Positions 1 to 11,922 of a DNA stretch of 64,000 bases are shown piece by piece; within the stretch, counting starts at the first letter, position 1, and each line of letters begins with the position of its first letter. Under the pieces are notes generated by a model. That model had not been told where the DNA came from and searched no databases. It was given only the letters and a program-made list of their open reading frames with translations. Origin of the DNA: Delphinus delphis (Eukaryota > Chordata > Mammalia > Artiodactyla > Delphinidae); contig NC_082689.1 of the NCBI RefSeq assembly GCF_949987515.2, positions 69,934,267-69,998,266 on the forward strand, read 5' to 3'. The position numbers and the translations under genes are program-made.

Positions 1-1870
1 CTAAAACACCGTAAGAGAGTAGTATAATTGTTATTATTATTTCCACTTTATAGCTATAGAAACTACCATTCAGAGGTTGACTTGTCACTCAATTAGAGAA
101 GAAGGACTAGATCTTGGCCTTCTGATGCCTGGCCTCCTACCTTTTTCACAATAATCTTTTCCACAATACTTCAGAGAGAAACCAAGGGCAGAAAAGGAAA
201 ATAAAATGTGCAGCTCCGATTGTAGCTGTCCTCTAACAGCGATGAAGCCCTATTTTCTACAATCAAGCATCTAGTTACTCCCATCACTCACTAAATGCTC
301 TCTATTCACAGTCTATGCTGTCCTTTCTTTTTTTTATAATCCTGAAAAAGTAGATTCACAGATACAGTGTCAACTAAAGGATCTACTGGCATATTCCTTT
401 GCCTGTTATTCTTTATTCTGCAAAAATGACACACAAACCTGACTGCCATAGTTCCTCCACTCTCCTTATCCTTTCATATGCTATTGCTAATTCCTGTACT
501 ATCCACACCTGTCTTTAAACACTTCTTCTTCCTATTTGCTACATATTTCCCTCTAACTCCTCCTTCAAACCTCCTAAACCATTATCTTCTCCTTTTTCCC
601 TATAGAGATTTAGATTGCTCTGTTATACTGCCTAGTTCTAGAAGTCCTCCTCAGATCTCTAGAAATTATATTATCTGTAATATAGGATTGAAATTTTTTT
701 AACTGAATATTTTTTCTAAACAAAAAGGAGAAAGAAAAAGAAAGCAAAAGAGGCAAATGTTTTCTTATTAAAAGCTAAATGGGTTTTAGGATGTTTCAAA
801 TTGAAATGATGTTTGTTTGATGCCTAAGTATCTACCAACTAAGAGTTTATCAAATTATAATCATTTGCTAATCTTTTCTTTGTATGCTCTACTTGGTTCC
901 CTACTTATTGGTCTCCATTGTAAGCACATAATGTACAGAAGTACTATGAGCAAGGCAACTGAAGCAATACTGAAACCCCTTCCTACCCAAAATACTGCTC
1001 ACTAGCTTGCCTCTGCCATATATAATCATGGTAGAATCACTTCTGCTAATGAAGATAAGTGTTGCACTCAACACAAAATCCCACTGAAATCCAAATATAT
1101 GCTAACCATGTGACCCAGGAGAGGGAAAAAAGGAGCACAATGCTTGGCATTAAGTGATGAAGTTATATTTAAAGATACTTTCCCTCTAAAAGCTAATGAA
1201 TAGGATTCTCTCAAACATCAACTAAGGAAATATTTCCTTCACTCTTACTTATTGTTCCTATACCTACAAAAATGATAAAGTAAATAATAAGTTTTTGAAT
1301 TTAAAAACTTAAATACACAACTAAATACATCTTTTCATAGCACTTTATCATAACTGACATGTTATTTACAATGTACATGGATGATTTCAGTCAAATGGAA
1401 GATGTAAAATCAAATTTTACACATTAGACAAGAACTAACCATTTAAATCTACTTACTAGACATAATCTAATTACTGTAATGCTATTCTCTGACACAACAT
1501 TATTTCATCTTTTAAAAGTTTCAGAGCAAAAGAGATTTCAAATCTAACCCAAACTTTTGAACATGTGTTATAAATTTTATTTCTGTCAAAACAGCATGGC
1601 CATCTACATACTCACTAATGCTTTGTCTTAAAAGTTAATTATTTATCAGAAATATAGATTCCTGTAAAGCTTTAAATTTACATGTAGTCATCTACTCAGA
1701 CATTCTGAGTAAGAATAGATCTCAAGTAGGACTGGCAAACAAGCAGCAAAAAACAGTCATGGGTACTTGTTTTTAATTTTCAATATAGAATAAAATTGTA
1801 ATTCCATGTCCATATTTTCCTGCAAAGAATGACCTACAGATATATTTTCAATTTCAATGTATACAGGCCT
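1..1870. other. AT-rich sequence, no gene recognised
   Basis: No convincing coding sequence or repeat family was recognised. The short open frames here have no similarity I can name and fit chance in AT-rich DNA. By its position relative to the SLC4A10 exon near 28 kb, this would be deep in intron 1 of that minus-strand gene. Confidence 0.5.
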
Positions 1871-1879
1871 TACAGAGGG

Positions 1880-2640
1880 ACTTGCACTTCTGGTAATAGT
1901 AGACTAGGTAATTCAAACCAACCCTCCCACTGATAACTGTAAAATCCTTTAAATTAACTTTAAAAAAATCCTTTTCAGCAAGGAACTAAAACTATAAAAA
2001 GGAGCGTTGCATTTTTATGAAAGAATCAACTAGAAAGAACTAAATATAGAACTAAAACCTATCATAAATGAAACTAAGACCTCAATGACTGAGAGATAGG
2101 TCAGAAGAAAATATCTAGAAAAAAAAGAAGAATAAAGAGGCAATCTATAGAAAATACAAGAGGAAGAGTAAGAGATATCAAAGATATGGAGATGGTCTAA
2201 CTTAAATTGAACTGAAATTCCAGGAGGACAGGAGATAAAAATAAGAGAGGCAATATTCAAAAATATAACTGCTAAGAATTTCCCAAAGCTAATGAAAAGC
2301 ATCAAGTCACAGATTTAAGAAGCCCAGTTGACTTTGAATAAGAAAAAAAGAGCAAACAGCTAAGAACTGTAAATTCTTAGTTGCAGAGATGGTAAAGGAA
2401 TCTGTAAACATATGTTGAAAACTGAAAAACAATAGAAAAGATCAACAATACTAACAGCTGGCTTTTTGAAAAGATAAACAAATTGACAAAACTTTAGATA
2501 GACTAAGAAAAAAAGAGAAGACTCAAAAAAAATCAGAAATAAAACAACAGACATTACAACTGATACTACATAAATACATAGGATCATAAGACACTACTAT
2601 AAATAATTATATGTCAACAAATCAGATAACCTAAAAGAAA
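1880..2640 (+). repeat. Ancient L1 fragment (5' region, ORF1 and ORF2 pieces)
   Basis: Two blocks resemble mammalian L1. One at about 2240-2330 looks like ORF1 sequence (nucleotides for an AENF-PKL-like stretch followed by an IKxQI-like one). One at about 2455-2640 looks like ORF2 in the segment just before the reverse transcriptase (a SWFFEKINK-like stretch). The pieces are collinear on the plus strand with the intervening part missing. No open frame survives. The class is inferred from recognition, and the left border is uncertain. Confidence 0.5.
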
Positions 2641-2649
2641 TGTAAACAT

Positions 2650-2994
2650 ATGTTGAGGACAGTGACCATCTCCTAAACTAACAAGTCAGTTAACATCTAA
2701 AAGCCACACATTGCTTGCAGGGAAAGAAAAAATATAATTATGGCATGAGCTCACCATAAATAGAAAAAAAAAAAAGGAATGTTATTAACAAGTAAAATAC
2801 TCTGTCATTTACTGTCATTGCCCAGAGGATTGAATCTTGGTCCCATGTCTATTATAATTTCCTATTTTAGTTTTTTAAGCTTGCTCTTTAATTTCATGGA
2901 AATATCTTATTTGCTTCCCATGGTAATAATCTCCTAATAACAGAAAGCGCTTTAATAAATTTATCAAATCTACCATAAATGCCTATCTTCATAT
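2650..2994. other. Unannotated AT-rich stretch
   Basis: No gene or repeat family recognised. A 12-base A run lies near 2764-2775. Confidence 0.4.
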
Positions 2995-3530
2995 TGTCAA
3001 CTGAGGAAAAAAATAAAACACACAACATGAGAGCTATGAGTTCAGTTTTATTTGGGGCTTACTGAGGACTATAGCCTGGGAGACAGCCTTTCATTTAGGC
3101 TGTTTCTCTGAGGAACTGCTCCAAAGAGGCAGTGGGGGAGGTCAGTGCATATATGATTTTGGTGAAGGGAATACGTGCAGTCAAGCACACATCTCAGTAG
3201 AAGGTTGCTGCTAGTCATGAGGAGCAGACGTCTCCATTACTGAGTTTTTCTAGTTATGATATGACATAAGAAATTGGGTTCATAAAATTTTCTCCCGAAA
3301 ATATCTAACAATCTAAATGCCTGTTCTGCCAGCTTTTCCCAGAGCACAGAGTGCCTCATCCCTGATCTCCACCCTAAACTCCTTTCAGGGCGTGTTAAAG
3401 GTCAGCTCCTGCAGTGGCTAATGACCTGATCCTTGTACAGCTGGATGGTGAGTGACATTCTTTAGTTGGCAATATCTTATTTAACAAAAAGTGGTTGTTA
3501 TAATTTCTTGATAAAACATGTTCCCAGCCA
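2995..3530 (-). mobile_element. Probable solo LTR of an endogenous retrovirus
   Basis: Read on the minus strand, the block starts TG and ends CA. About 90 bases before its end it carries an AATAAA signal in the context CCCCAAATAAAACTGAACTC, followed by a U5-like tail. That is the layout of a retroviral LTR (U3, polyadenylation signal, U5). No gag, pol or env frame lies on either side, so it is best read as a solo LTR. No clear 4-6 base TSD is visible, and the family and exact ends are unassigned. Confidence 0.5.
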
Positions 3531-3754
3531 ATTATGAACATCTGCCCCATTGTAAAAAAAAAATAACGCCTATAAAATTTTTGTTTTTACTGATTCATTG
3601 TAAGTATCCATAGTGATCTAAATAGATCAAATATAAGCAATATATTATAAATAACTTTACTCAACTAATAGCTTAACTCTCAAAAAAATCTGGATCAACA
3701 GACTATAAAATATTTTATTTTTATAAATTTTGTATGGTATAGCAGAAAAGGAAG

Positions 3755-3940
3755 GAATTAACATTTGTGGATCTATTTTTATGTGCCAGGCTTAACGCCA
3801 GATGTTTCTAATACATTATCTCATTAATACCTACAAAACCCATGCAAAATAGTTGTTATTAGATCTCTATTTTTCAGATAGATAAACTGAGGTTCAGAGT
3901 AAGCTAAAACAGAGTCCTTTGTCTTCCCACCCAGTGACCA
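3755..3940 (-). repeat. MIR SINE relic
   Basis: The stretch has the reverse of the MIR core: ATGTGCCAGGC near 3780, an ATTATCTCATTAATACCTAC segment, and GATAAACTGAGGTTCAGAG near 3880-3899. It is diverged and has no flanking duplication. Confidence 0.7.
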
Positions 3941-4690
3941 TATAGATTAATTAATAACAAAAAATATTCAGAGGGTAACATCATTAACTCTATATGCTGC
4001 AAATTTATTGTTGTTTTTATTATTATAGCTTGCAACACTTATTAGATAACATTTAATAATGATAGATTTACTGTTTGAAGTAGAAAGAGAAATCATCAAA
4101 TACTTCTTGAATATCATGTGAAATGTTATATCTTAGAATCCAGAATATTATAAATCTTTGTAAATTTGATCACACTATATGTATTTTTCATGTTCAGGTT
4201 ACCAATTTTTAAGCCCATACCATTCTCAATTTTTATTTTAAATGAGTTTTGGTTTTCATCATATGAAACTAAATGGACACCCATATTAACTAAGAATACG
4301 TATGCATTTCACAATATATTTATAAAGCAAATTATATTTTTAAAAAATTCTTACAAAAGAATGTTCTAATTCTGAGGTCTAAGTTCTATTGGCTTGAATA
4401 TTAGCATCAAGTTAGGAATTTTTGAATGACAGATGACTCATGCACCAAACAGTATTTTAAAGTCACCACTTTTGTGTAAAAATATGTTATTTAATTTTAT
4501 GTGTTATACTCTTATTTTATACTTATTATTAGAATGCAGTTTCAAAGATAAGACATTTTCAAAAAATTCTTAATAAGTAATTGTTGAGTAGTGGTCAGTT
4601 TTGTTTTAATATATTCTACACACCTTCACTTATTTAAAAACAACATTTTGCAATTGATAGGCAAAATTGTTTCCTATATTTCTTGTTTGT
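3941..4690. other. Unannotated AT-rich stretch
   Basis: No coding potential or repeat family recognised. It contains short A/T runs only. Confidence 0.4.
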
Positions 4691-4699
4691 GAATATTTT

Positions 4700-4705
<6 letters not shown>

Positions 4706-4735
<30 letters not shown>

Positions 4736-4925
4736 ATTACGCGGGCTTCTCACTGCTGTGGCCTTTCCCATTGCAGAGCACAGGCTCCGGACGTGCAGGC
4801 TCAGCGGCCGTGGCTCACGGGTCTAGACGCTCCGTGGCATGTGGGATCTTCCTGGACCAGGGCACGAAACCGTGTCCCCTGCATCGCCAGGTGGACTCTC
4901 AACCACCGCGCCACCAGGGAAACCC
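4706..4925 (-). mobile_element. CHR SINE, medium form
   Basis: A tRNA-derived SINE inserted in minus orientation. The tRNA-like head is at the right end (reverse of GGGTTTCCCTGGTGGCGCGG) and the A tail appears as a long T run at about 4703-4733. The insert is flanked by a 14-base duplication, AATATTTTAAATTT (4692-4705 and 4926-4939). Several substitutions from the other copies in this window (for example TCTAGACGCTCCGTGG) make it one of the more diverged members. Confidence 0.93.
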
Positions 4926-5224
4926 AATATTTTAAATTTAATTTACCCACCTTTATATATAGTGGACAAGTCATTCACTATTTAATACTCTGCCACTAAA
5001 ATATAATTAGACAGTAATAAGTTGAAACAACTTTATAAAGAGGCATCAGAATACAAAAGAACCATGAGAAATGAAATGTCCTATATCACTTTAAGTCCTA
5101 GGTATTTTCAAAGCAAAAGGTCAATATGTTGGAAAAATAAGTATATTTGTTTGTGTTATTACTTTTGAGTTTTTTTAATCCATGCCATGTATATGTCTTT
5201 TCCCTTTAATTCAACATGATCCCT

Positions 5225-6112
5225 CAAAAGAACAATAAAAAATAGTTATTAGGTGCCAAACTGAAAATTCCCAATAGCCAAAGCTGGAACAATTTGCACA
5301 AAAAAATAAATAACATAGTATTGGATTATAATCCAATGAATAAAATAACTATGCGTGAGTCCATATTGATATAAATAAATGATTGGATAAGTAGATAAAT
5401 GGGAGAGAAGGATAAATCTTTCTTACAGAAGAATTTCAAGTAATGTATGTAAATACTTACTCCCTTCCAGAGGGTAGAACTTCCTCTCTCCTTGAATGTG
5501 GACTGGACTTAATGACTTGCTTCCAAAGAATAGAGTATGGAAAGAATAAGGCAGTAACTTTACAATGAAGAAAACCTGGCAGACATTACTTTAATCAAGT
5601 GATCAAGGTTAACATCAACAGTGATAACTCAAGTTGATATCATGTACCACCTGTATGATGTAATGAGAAAAGCACTTCACTTCTGTGGTAACGTTCCCAA
5701 AACCACATAACCCCAGTCTAATTACAAGAAAAACATCAGACAAAGCAAACTGAAGGGGATTCTAGAAAATACGTGTTTAATTTTCTTCAAAACTATCAAG
5801 GTCATGAAAAATGAGGAAAGAGAGAAACTATCACAGACAGAAGAGACTAAGGAGACATGAATAGTAAATGCAATGTGGTATCCTGGATGAGATCCCAGAA
5901 CAGAAAAAGAGCATAAGTGGATAAAATGGTGAAACTGGAATAGAGTTTGAAGTATAGTTGAAATGAATATGCCGATGTTAATTTATTAGTTTTGACAATG
6001 TACCACTTATGATGTTAATATTAGAGGAAACTGGGTAAAGGGTATATGGGGACCCCGCATCTCTGCATCTTTCCTATAAATCTCAATTTATTCCAAAATA
6101 AAATGGCTATTT
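5225..6112 (+). repeat. Old LINE 3' end (L1ME-like), copy 1
   Basis: This non-coding block ends in GGAAACTGGGTAAAGGGTAT and then TTCCAAAATAAAA, the kind of 3' end seen in old L1ME-type elements. It is clearly related to the block at 17355-18410: both share, in order, a 'GAGTCCATATxxATA' part, 'ATCAAGGTTAA' followed by a 'GATATCAT' part, an 'AACxxCAGAC' part, and the TAATTT-CTGG/ATTAG 3' region. It carries no open frame. The class name is by recognition. Confidence 0.55.
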
Positions 6113-6189
6113 TTTAAAATTCTTTAGGTTTTGAATCACTACCAAAAAAGTCTACTTAAGTTAAAGATCAAAAACTAATTTTAAATAAT

Positions 6190-6405
6190 ATATATATAGG
6201 AAAATATACTTATGAACTTGAGTAAAATACAAAAAGAAAAAGTTGACACATGAAAAGATTAATCAATTTGACTACCTCACAATGAAACACTTCGATGGAA
6301 AGAATACCACAAATAAACAGGCAAAACCTGAAAAATAAAATGTATAATGTAATTAACAAATATTAGACTCCATAAGAATTCTATAAAAATCTACATGAAA
6401 AAAAT
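6190..6405 (+). repeat. Old L1 ORF2 fragment (left part, split by younger L1)
   Basis: The sequence resembles the ORF2 C-terminal region of old L1 (ACTACCTCACAATGAAACAC-like and GCAAAACCTGAAAAATA-like parts). It appears to continue after the younger L1, at 8945. No open frame remains. Confidence 0.45.
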
Positions 6406-7285
6406 AGGGTTTTTTTCTTAACATCTTTATTGGAGTATAATTGCTTTACAATGGTGTGTTAGTTTCTGCTTTATAACAAAGTGAATCAGCTATACATATA
6501 CATATATCCCCATGTCTCTTCCCTCTTGTGTCTCCCCCCACCTCCGACCCTCCCTATCCCACCCCTCTAGGTGGTCACAAAGCACCGAGCTGATCTCCTT
6601 GCGCTATGCAGCTGCTTCCCACTAACTATCGATTTTACATTTAGTAGTGTATATATGTCCATGCCACTCTCTCACTTTGTCCCAGCTTACCCTCTCCCCT
6701 CCCCGTGTCCTCAAGTCCATTCTCTAGTAGGTATGCGTCTTTATTCCTGTCCTGTCCCTAGGTTCCTCATGACTTTTTTTTTTTTGATTCCATATATTTG
6801 TGTTACCATATGGTATTTGTTTTTCTCTTTCTGACTTACTTCACTCTGTATGACAGTCTCTAGGTCCATCCACCTCACTACAAATAACTCAATTTCGTTT
6901 CTTTTTATGGCTGAGTGATATTCCATTGTATATATGTGCCACATGTTGTGTAACCATTCATCTGTCGATGGACACTTAGGTTGCTTCCATGTCCTGGCTA
7001 TTGTAAATAGAGCTGCAATGAACATTTTGGTACATGACTCTTTTTGAATTATGGTTTTCTCACGGTATATGCCCAGTAATGGGATTTCTGGATCGTATGG
7101 TAGTTCTATTTCTAGTTTTTTAAGGAACCTCCATACCATTCTCCATAGTGGCTATATCAATTTACATTCCCACCAACAGTGAAAGAGGGTTCCCTTTTCT
7201 CCACACCCTCTCCAGCATTTATTGTTTGTAGATTATTTGATGATGGACATTCTGATTGGTGTGAGGTGATACCTTATTGTAGTTT

Positions 7286-7491
7286 TTTTGCTTTTTTTTC
7301 GGTACGCGGGCCTCTCACTGTTGTGGCCTCTCCCGTTGCGGAGCACAGGCTCCGGATGCTGCAGGTGCAGCGGCCATGGCTCACGGGCCTAGCCGCTCCG
7401 CGGCATGTGGGATCTTCCCAGATCGGGGCAGGAACCTGTGTCCCCTGCATCGGCAGGAGGATTCTCAACCACTGCGCCACCAAGGAAGCCC
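7286..7491 (-). mobile_element. CHR SINE inside L1
   Basis: A medium-form CHR SINE in minus orientation, inserted into the ORF2 part of the surrounding L1. The TSD is ATTGTAGTT (7276-7284 and 7495-7503). The A tail is short and interrupted (TTTTTTTGCTTTTTTTT on the plus strand). Compared with other copies it has GGATGCTGCAGGTGCAG where most have GGACGCGCAGGCTCAG. Confidence 0.92.
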
Positions 7492-7795
7492 CTCATTGTA
7501 GTTCTGATTTGCATTTCTCTTATGATTAGTGATGTTGAGCGTCCTTTCATGTGTTTGTTGACAATCTGTATATCTTCTTTGGAGAAATGTCTATTTAGGT
7601 CTTCTGCCCTTTTTTGGATTGGGTTGTTTGTTTTTTTGATATTGAGCTGCTTGTAAATTTTGGAGATTAATCCTTTGTCAGTTGCTTCATTTGCATATAT
7701 TTTCTCCCATTCTGAGGGTTGTCTTTTGGTCTTGTTTATGGTTTCCTTTGCTGTGCAAAAGCTTTTAAGTTTCATTAGGTCCTATTTGTTTATTT

Positions 7796-8003
7796 ATTTA
7801 TTTATTTTTTGTGGTACGCGGGCCTCTCACTGTTGTGGCCTCTCCCGTTGCGGAGCACAGGCTCCGGACGCGCAGGCTCAGCGGCCATGGCTCACGGGCC
7901 CAGCCGCTCTGCGGCATGTGGGATCTTCCCAGATCGGGGCACGAACCTGTGTCCCCTGCATCGGCAGGCGGACTCTCAACCACTGCGTCACCAGGGAAGC
8001 CCG
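7796..8003 (-). mobile_element. CHR SINE inside L1
   Basis: The second medium-form CHR SINE in the same L1, in the same orientation, about 300 bases from the first. The TSD is 15 bases, CCTATTTGTTTATTT (7781-7795 and 8004-8018). The tail is an ATTT-type repeat rather than pure T, consistent with microsatellite growth in the tail or target. Confidence 0.93.
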
Positions 8004-8944
8004 CCTATTTGTTTATTTTTGTTTTTATTTCCATTTCCCTGGGAGGTAGGTCAAAAAGGATCTTGCTGTGATTTATGTCATAGAGTGTTCTGCCCATGTT
8101 TTCCTCTAAGAGTTTGACAGTCTGGCCTTACATTTAGGTCTTTAATCCATTGTGAGTCTATTTTTGTGTATGGTGTTAGGAAGTGTGCTAATTTCATTCT
8201 TTTACATGTAGCTGTCCAGTTTTCCCAACACCACTTATTGAAGGGGCTGTCTTTTCTCCACTGTATATTCTTGCCTCCTTTATCAAAGATAAGGTGACCA
8301 TATGTGCATGGGTTTGCCTCTGGGCTTGATCTATATTTCTGTTTTTGTGCCAGTACCATACTGTCTTGATCACTGTAGCTTTGTAGTATAGTCTGAAGTC
8401 AGGGAGCCCAATTCCTCCAGCTCCATTTTTCTTTCTCAAGGTTGCTTTGGCTATTCAGGGTCTTTTGTGTTTCCATATAAATTGTGAAATTTTTTGTTCT
8501 AGTTCTGTGAAAAATGCTACTGGTAGTTTGATAGGGATTGCATTGAATCTGTAGATTGCTTTGAGTAGTATAGTCATTTTCACAATGTTGATTCTTCCAT
8601 CCAAGAACATGGTATATCTCTCCATCTATCTGTATCACCTTTAAGTTCTTTCATCAGTGTCTTATAGTTTTCTGCATACAGGTCTTTTGTCTCCTTAGGT
8701 CAGTTTCTTCCTAGGTATTTTATTCTTTTTGTTGCAATGGTAAATGGAAGTGTTTCCTTAATTTCACTTTCAGATTTTTCATCATTAGTGTATAGTAATG
8801 CAAGAGATTTCTGTGCATTAATTTTGTATGCTGCTGCTTTACCAGATTCATTGATTAGCTCTAGTAGTTTCCTGGTAGCATCTTTAGGATTCTCTATGTA
8901 TAGTATCATGTCATCTGCAAACAGTGACAGACGATAGTATTTTT

Positions 8945-9770
8945 TTAAGTGGACAAACAATATGAATAGGTAATTCATAGAAGAAGAAATGGACAATAAA
9001 CTTGAGAATATATTCAAAGGAAATATTTTTTAAATAATCAGGTATTGTTTTTTATCCATTAGATTGGCAAAATAATTTTTTTATAATATCATGTTTGAAA
9101 GAAGGTGAGGGTTAACAAAAAATCTCATAAGCTGGATAAAAATATTCTAAGGAAATGAAAATATTTTACTTTATCACAAATTGTTTTTCATCCATTAGCT
9201 TAGCAAAAAACAACTTTTTATACAATATCGCATTTGGGAGAAGGCATGGGTTAACAAAAAAATTTCAAAGTCTACCTAAGAATTGGATCAGCCAATTTGG
9301 AGGGTAATTTTCTCAGCATCTGTTAAAAATTTTAATGCTATCAGGCATCTCCATATCTACTCTAGAGTACATGTACTCTAGAGTACATATAAAATATTTT
9401 ACTGTGGCATTGTTTATAAAGGGAAGATAAATTGAAAACAACCTGTATGCCCATAATAGGAAATGGTTACCTGGACTATGAAATATGCAACAGATAATCA
9501 ATGTAGTAGATCAATTATCTAACATGTATAGATTTCCAAAACATACTGCTTAAATTTTAAAAAAGCAGTTTACAAAGCAAGAGTATGATGCCATTTTTAG
9601 AAACACTCACAATGTCATATATTATCTATGGGTACATGCCATGTCTGGAAGCATACTCACCAAACTGAAAACAGAGGTTAATTCTGTGAAGAATGGAGGG
9701 GGACAAGCATTCAGGGTGGTGGTCAACTGAAATCTTAGCCTCTATATTTTTTAAAGGAAATTACATTAAG
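8945..9770 (+). repeat. Old L1 3' part (right part, split by younger L1)
   Basis: This continues the old plus-strand L1. It reads as the end of ORF2 (AATATGAATAGGTAATTCAT-like, ATCCATTAGxTTxGCAAAA-like, AAACAACCTGTATGCCCATA-like) and runs into a 3' region with a CATGTCTGGAAGCATACTCA-like segment. It is strongly decayed, with no open frame. It contains an internal imperfect duplication (about 9042-9134 and 9178-9270). Confidence 0.55.
9358..9389. repeat. 16-base palindromic unit, two tandem copies
   Basis: TACTCTAGAGTACATG is followed by TACTCTAGAGTACATA. The core TACTCTAGAGTA is a perfect palindrome, so the pair can form either hairpin or cruciform arrangements. It lies in old L1 sequence. 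Confidence 0.8.
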
Positions 9771-10124
9771 TTTTGAAGCTTTAGGAATTTCTTGTTTTTA
9801 AGAACATTTTAGTCCTACTTATCAATTATTAGAGTCTCAGCAATAACAGTACTCCAATAAATATCACAATCATCCCTTCAAAGTTCTTACCAAGGAAGTA
9901 CCAAGCTTAATGGAAAACTGAAATCAGCTGAGCCAAGTCCTTACCATTCAATGGTACATACCATATGTCTTCAATAAATATCTGAATGAATTAGTGAATT
10001 AGTGAGTGAGGTACTACAGAAGAAAACTGTTTTGGAAAATACACTTGCAGCTTCACCTGAGGAAATTATAAGGGAATTCTGCCATTTCACAGAGTAACAG
10101 AAAATTGACCAAGTTAAGATTTAA
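9771..10124. other. Unannotated stretch
   Basis: No gene or repeat family recognised. A short GAATTAGTGAATTAGTGAGTGAG tandem-like stretch lies near 9988-10010. Confidence 0.4.
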
Positions 10125-10330
10125 GCCATCTGAATTCTAGTCCTGCTTTTGCCACTAACTTATTGCATGATGGTCAAATGCCCACCTGAGATTGAATTTG
10201 ATTATATTTTCTGGAAAATAATGCTACCTGCTCTACTAACCTCATAGAGATTGTGGGGAGGAGAGAGAAATGAGATTATAGATACAATAATATTTTGAAA
10301 AATGCATAGATGCTATACTAGCACAAGAAC
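10125..10330 (+). repeat. MIR SINE relic
   Basis: A MIR-like order of parts in plus orientation: GAATTCTAGTCCTGCTTTTG then CCACTAACTTATTGCATG, then AATAATGCTACCTGCTCTAC and CTCATAGAGATTGTGGGGAG. Diverged. Confidence 0.55.
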
Positions 10331-11908
10331 TTTTGGAGAGCTTTTAAAAACCCATCATCATGCTTTGATTGGATTGGTATCATCGCTCTGCCACAAGTGC
10401 TCTTAGTGAAGAACTGGCCCAAGACACTAGACCTACCCCTGTAACCCAAACTCTTTGCTCTATATGACATCTGGATGATGGAAAGAAGTTTTGTAATGTA
10501 TAAAATCCAGAAATAGAAATTACCTATATTCTAATTTTAAAGAAACTGAATCTAGAAAAAGAACAAGTTTTCAAGAGAATTATTATAAATTTCAATAATG
10601 TCATACTAATACTTTCATTTTAGCTCAATCAACGTAGGTTTCCTTTTTTCTCTAATAGGAACATATTATATTATATAACTAATCACTCCCATAGTTATGT
10701 TGTGCTTAGATATATTCCAAGAGGTTTTTTCTTAGACAAAATAATTTATACATTTACTCTAAGTTGGTTTTGAAATCAATTTCAAATTTTGGTGGATGTC
10801 TATACTAGTTGAAAAATACAAATTACTTTGTGTTAAATGCTCTAAAATATTGATCAAACACAACATCAAAAATTTACTTTACAATCATGTACATAAAAAT
10901 AAGACTTGTATGTTGATTTGGACATATCTTCTTGATTATCAATTAATATTTCAAATTCTTCATGGTTTAATCACCTCTAATTTGGACATGAAAATAAGTA
11001 TGTTCCTTGACAATCGCCCTGACAGATGTTAAAATACTTGAAATTATTTTGTTCAATTGTTTGAAGAATTACAACACTATTAAACATGATAGTCATGTAA
11101 ATATTGCTTACTACTTGGTTACAAGGACATTTAAGGAACCAGTTAAATCAGGGTAATTTGATTTCTCCAAATGAGAGAACAACCACAGTAGATTTTGTTA
11201 ATAGTCTTCAATTAATAAGATTCTGTATAATTGTTACAGAAAAAGAATGAATTTTTAAAAGTCTGTTCTAAAATTTTTGAGCATAAAAGATATGCAACCC
11301 TATACGAATAGTACCTATTTTAGAATTATGAATAAATGAGGAAAAAGTTAGAAATTATGCTGTCATAAAATTCTGCTTACCAAAGATAATGAAAATTCCA
11401 GAAATAATACACATAAAAACTAGACAAAAGGAAGGATTTCAACAAATGTGAAATGTTTTTATATCATAGTAGCTAGGCTTTCCATAAGCTTTTGTTAATA
11501 TATCAAGGATAAAAATATCTGTGGCATAGGTTATGTCCAATTTTGACACAACTAATTGAATTTACAAGGGAGAAATCCTGGTTAAAATTTTAGAGCATTA
11601 TCAGCAGTGCTGATTACAAAATATATACTTACTTATTTAGACATCTGGAAACATGTCCTCAATCTCTTTTGATTCCCACAGAGAAATTCCAAATCAGTTA
11701 GTGGTCTGTACAAGAATGAATCTGAGCTCTAATGTGTAGCTATAAAGACTTCCACACTATCTGGAATTACATTATGAAAATTATTAATTTAGTCTGATGT
11801 TTTTTGCTTCACGGCATCAAAATAGTTCCCATATATTTGTGATGCCAAATTTAAGCTGGCAAAAACGAGTTGAAGAGAAATTTTTGCATCCTAAGAGTCA
11901 ATTTGGTT
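10331..11908. other. AT-rich sequence, no gene recognised
   Basis: Nothing recognisable as a gene or common repeat. The longest open frame (78 codons, 10796-11032) has no recognisable domain and sits in a stretch of about 70 percent A+T. Confidence 0.45.
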
Positions 11909-11922
11909 TAAAGGAATTTTTT

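Larger units (their letters stand above)
6741..8937 (-). pseudogene. L1 ORF2 C-terminal remnant
   Basis: The broken reading frame encodes the last third of the L1 ORF2 protein. Upstream pieces (8700-9017) contain [11 protein letters not shown] of the reverse transcriptase and the [16 protein letters not shown] segment. Downstream pieces contain [12 protein letters not shown] and [18 protein letters not shown] of the C-terminal region (6741-7139). Two SINEs and several frameshifts interrupt it. The usual stop after the IYGI end is lost, so the last frame runs on into 3' UTR sequence. It lacks the endonuclease and most of the reverse transcriptase and cannot be functional. Confidence 0.85.
6410..8940 (-). 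mobile_element. LINE-1, 5'-truncated, carrying two SINE insertions
   Basis: This is the 3' part of a cetartiodactyl-type L1 inserted in minus orientation. The 3' end is at about 6410 (reverse of CTCCAATAAAGATGTTAAG plus A tail), followed by the 3' UTR and then the ORF2 C terminus. The 5' end stops inside the reverse transcriptase, right at the FADD active-site motif (near 8900-8925). Without the two SINEs it is about 2.1 kb. It lies inside an older plus-strand L1 whose halves are at 6190-6405 and 8945-9770. A TSD is not clear. Confidence 0.88.

Noticed and set aside
7274..8117. Several overlapping frames of 60-130 codons on both strands
   Set aside because: They are translations of CHR SINE sequence. 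The same peptides (for example [20 protein letters not shown]) recur at every SINE in the window and do not represent genes.
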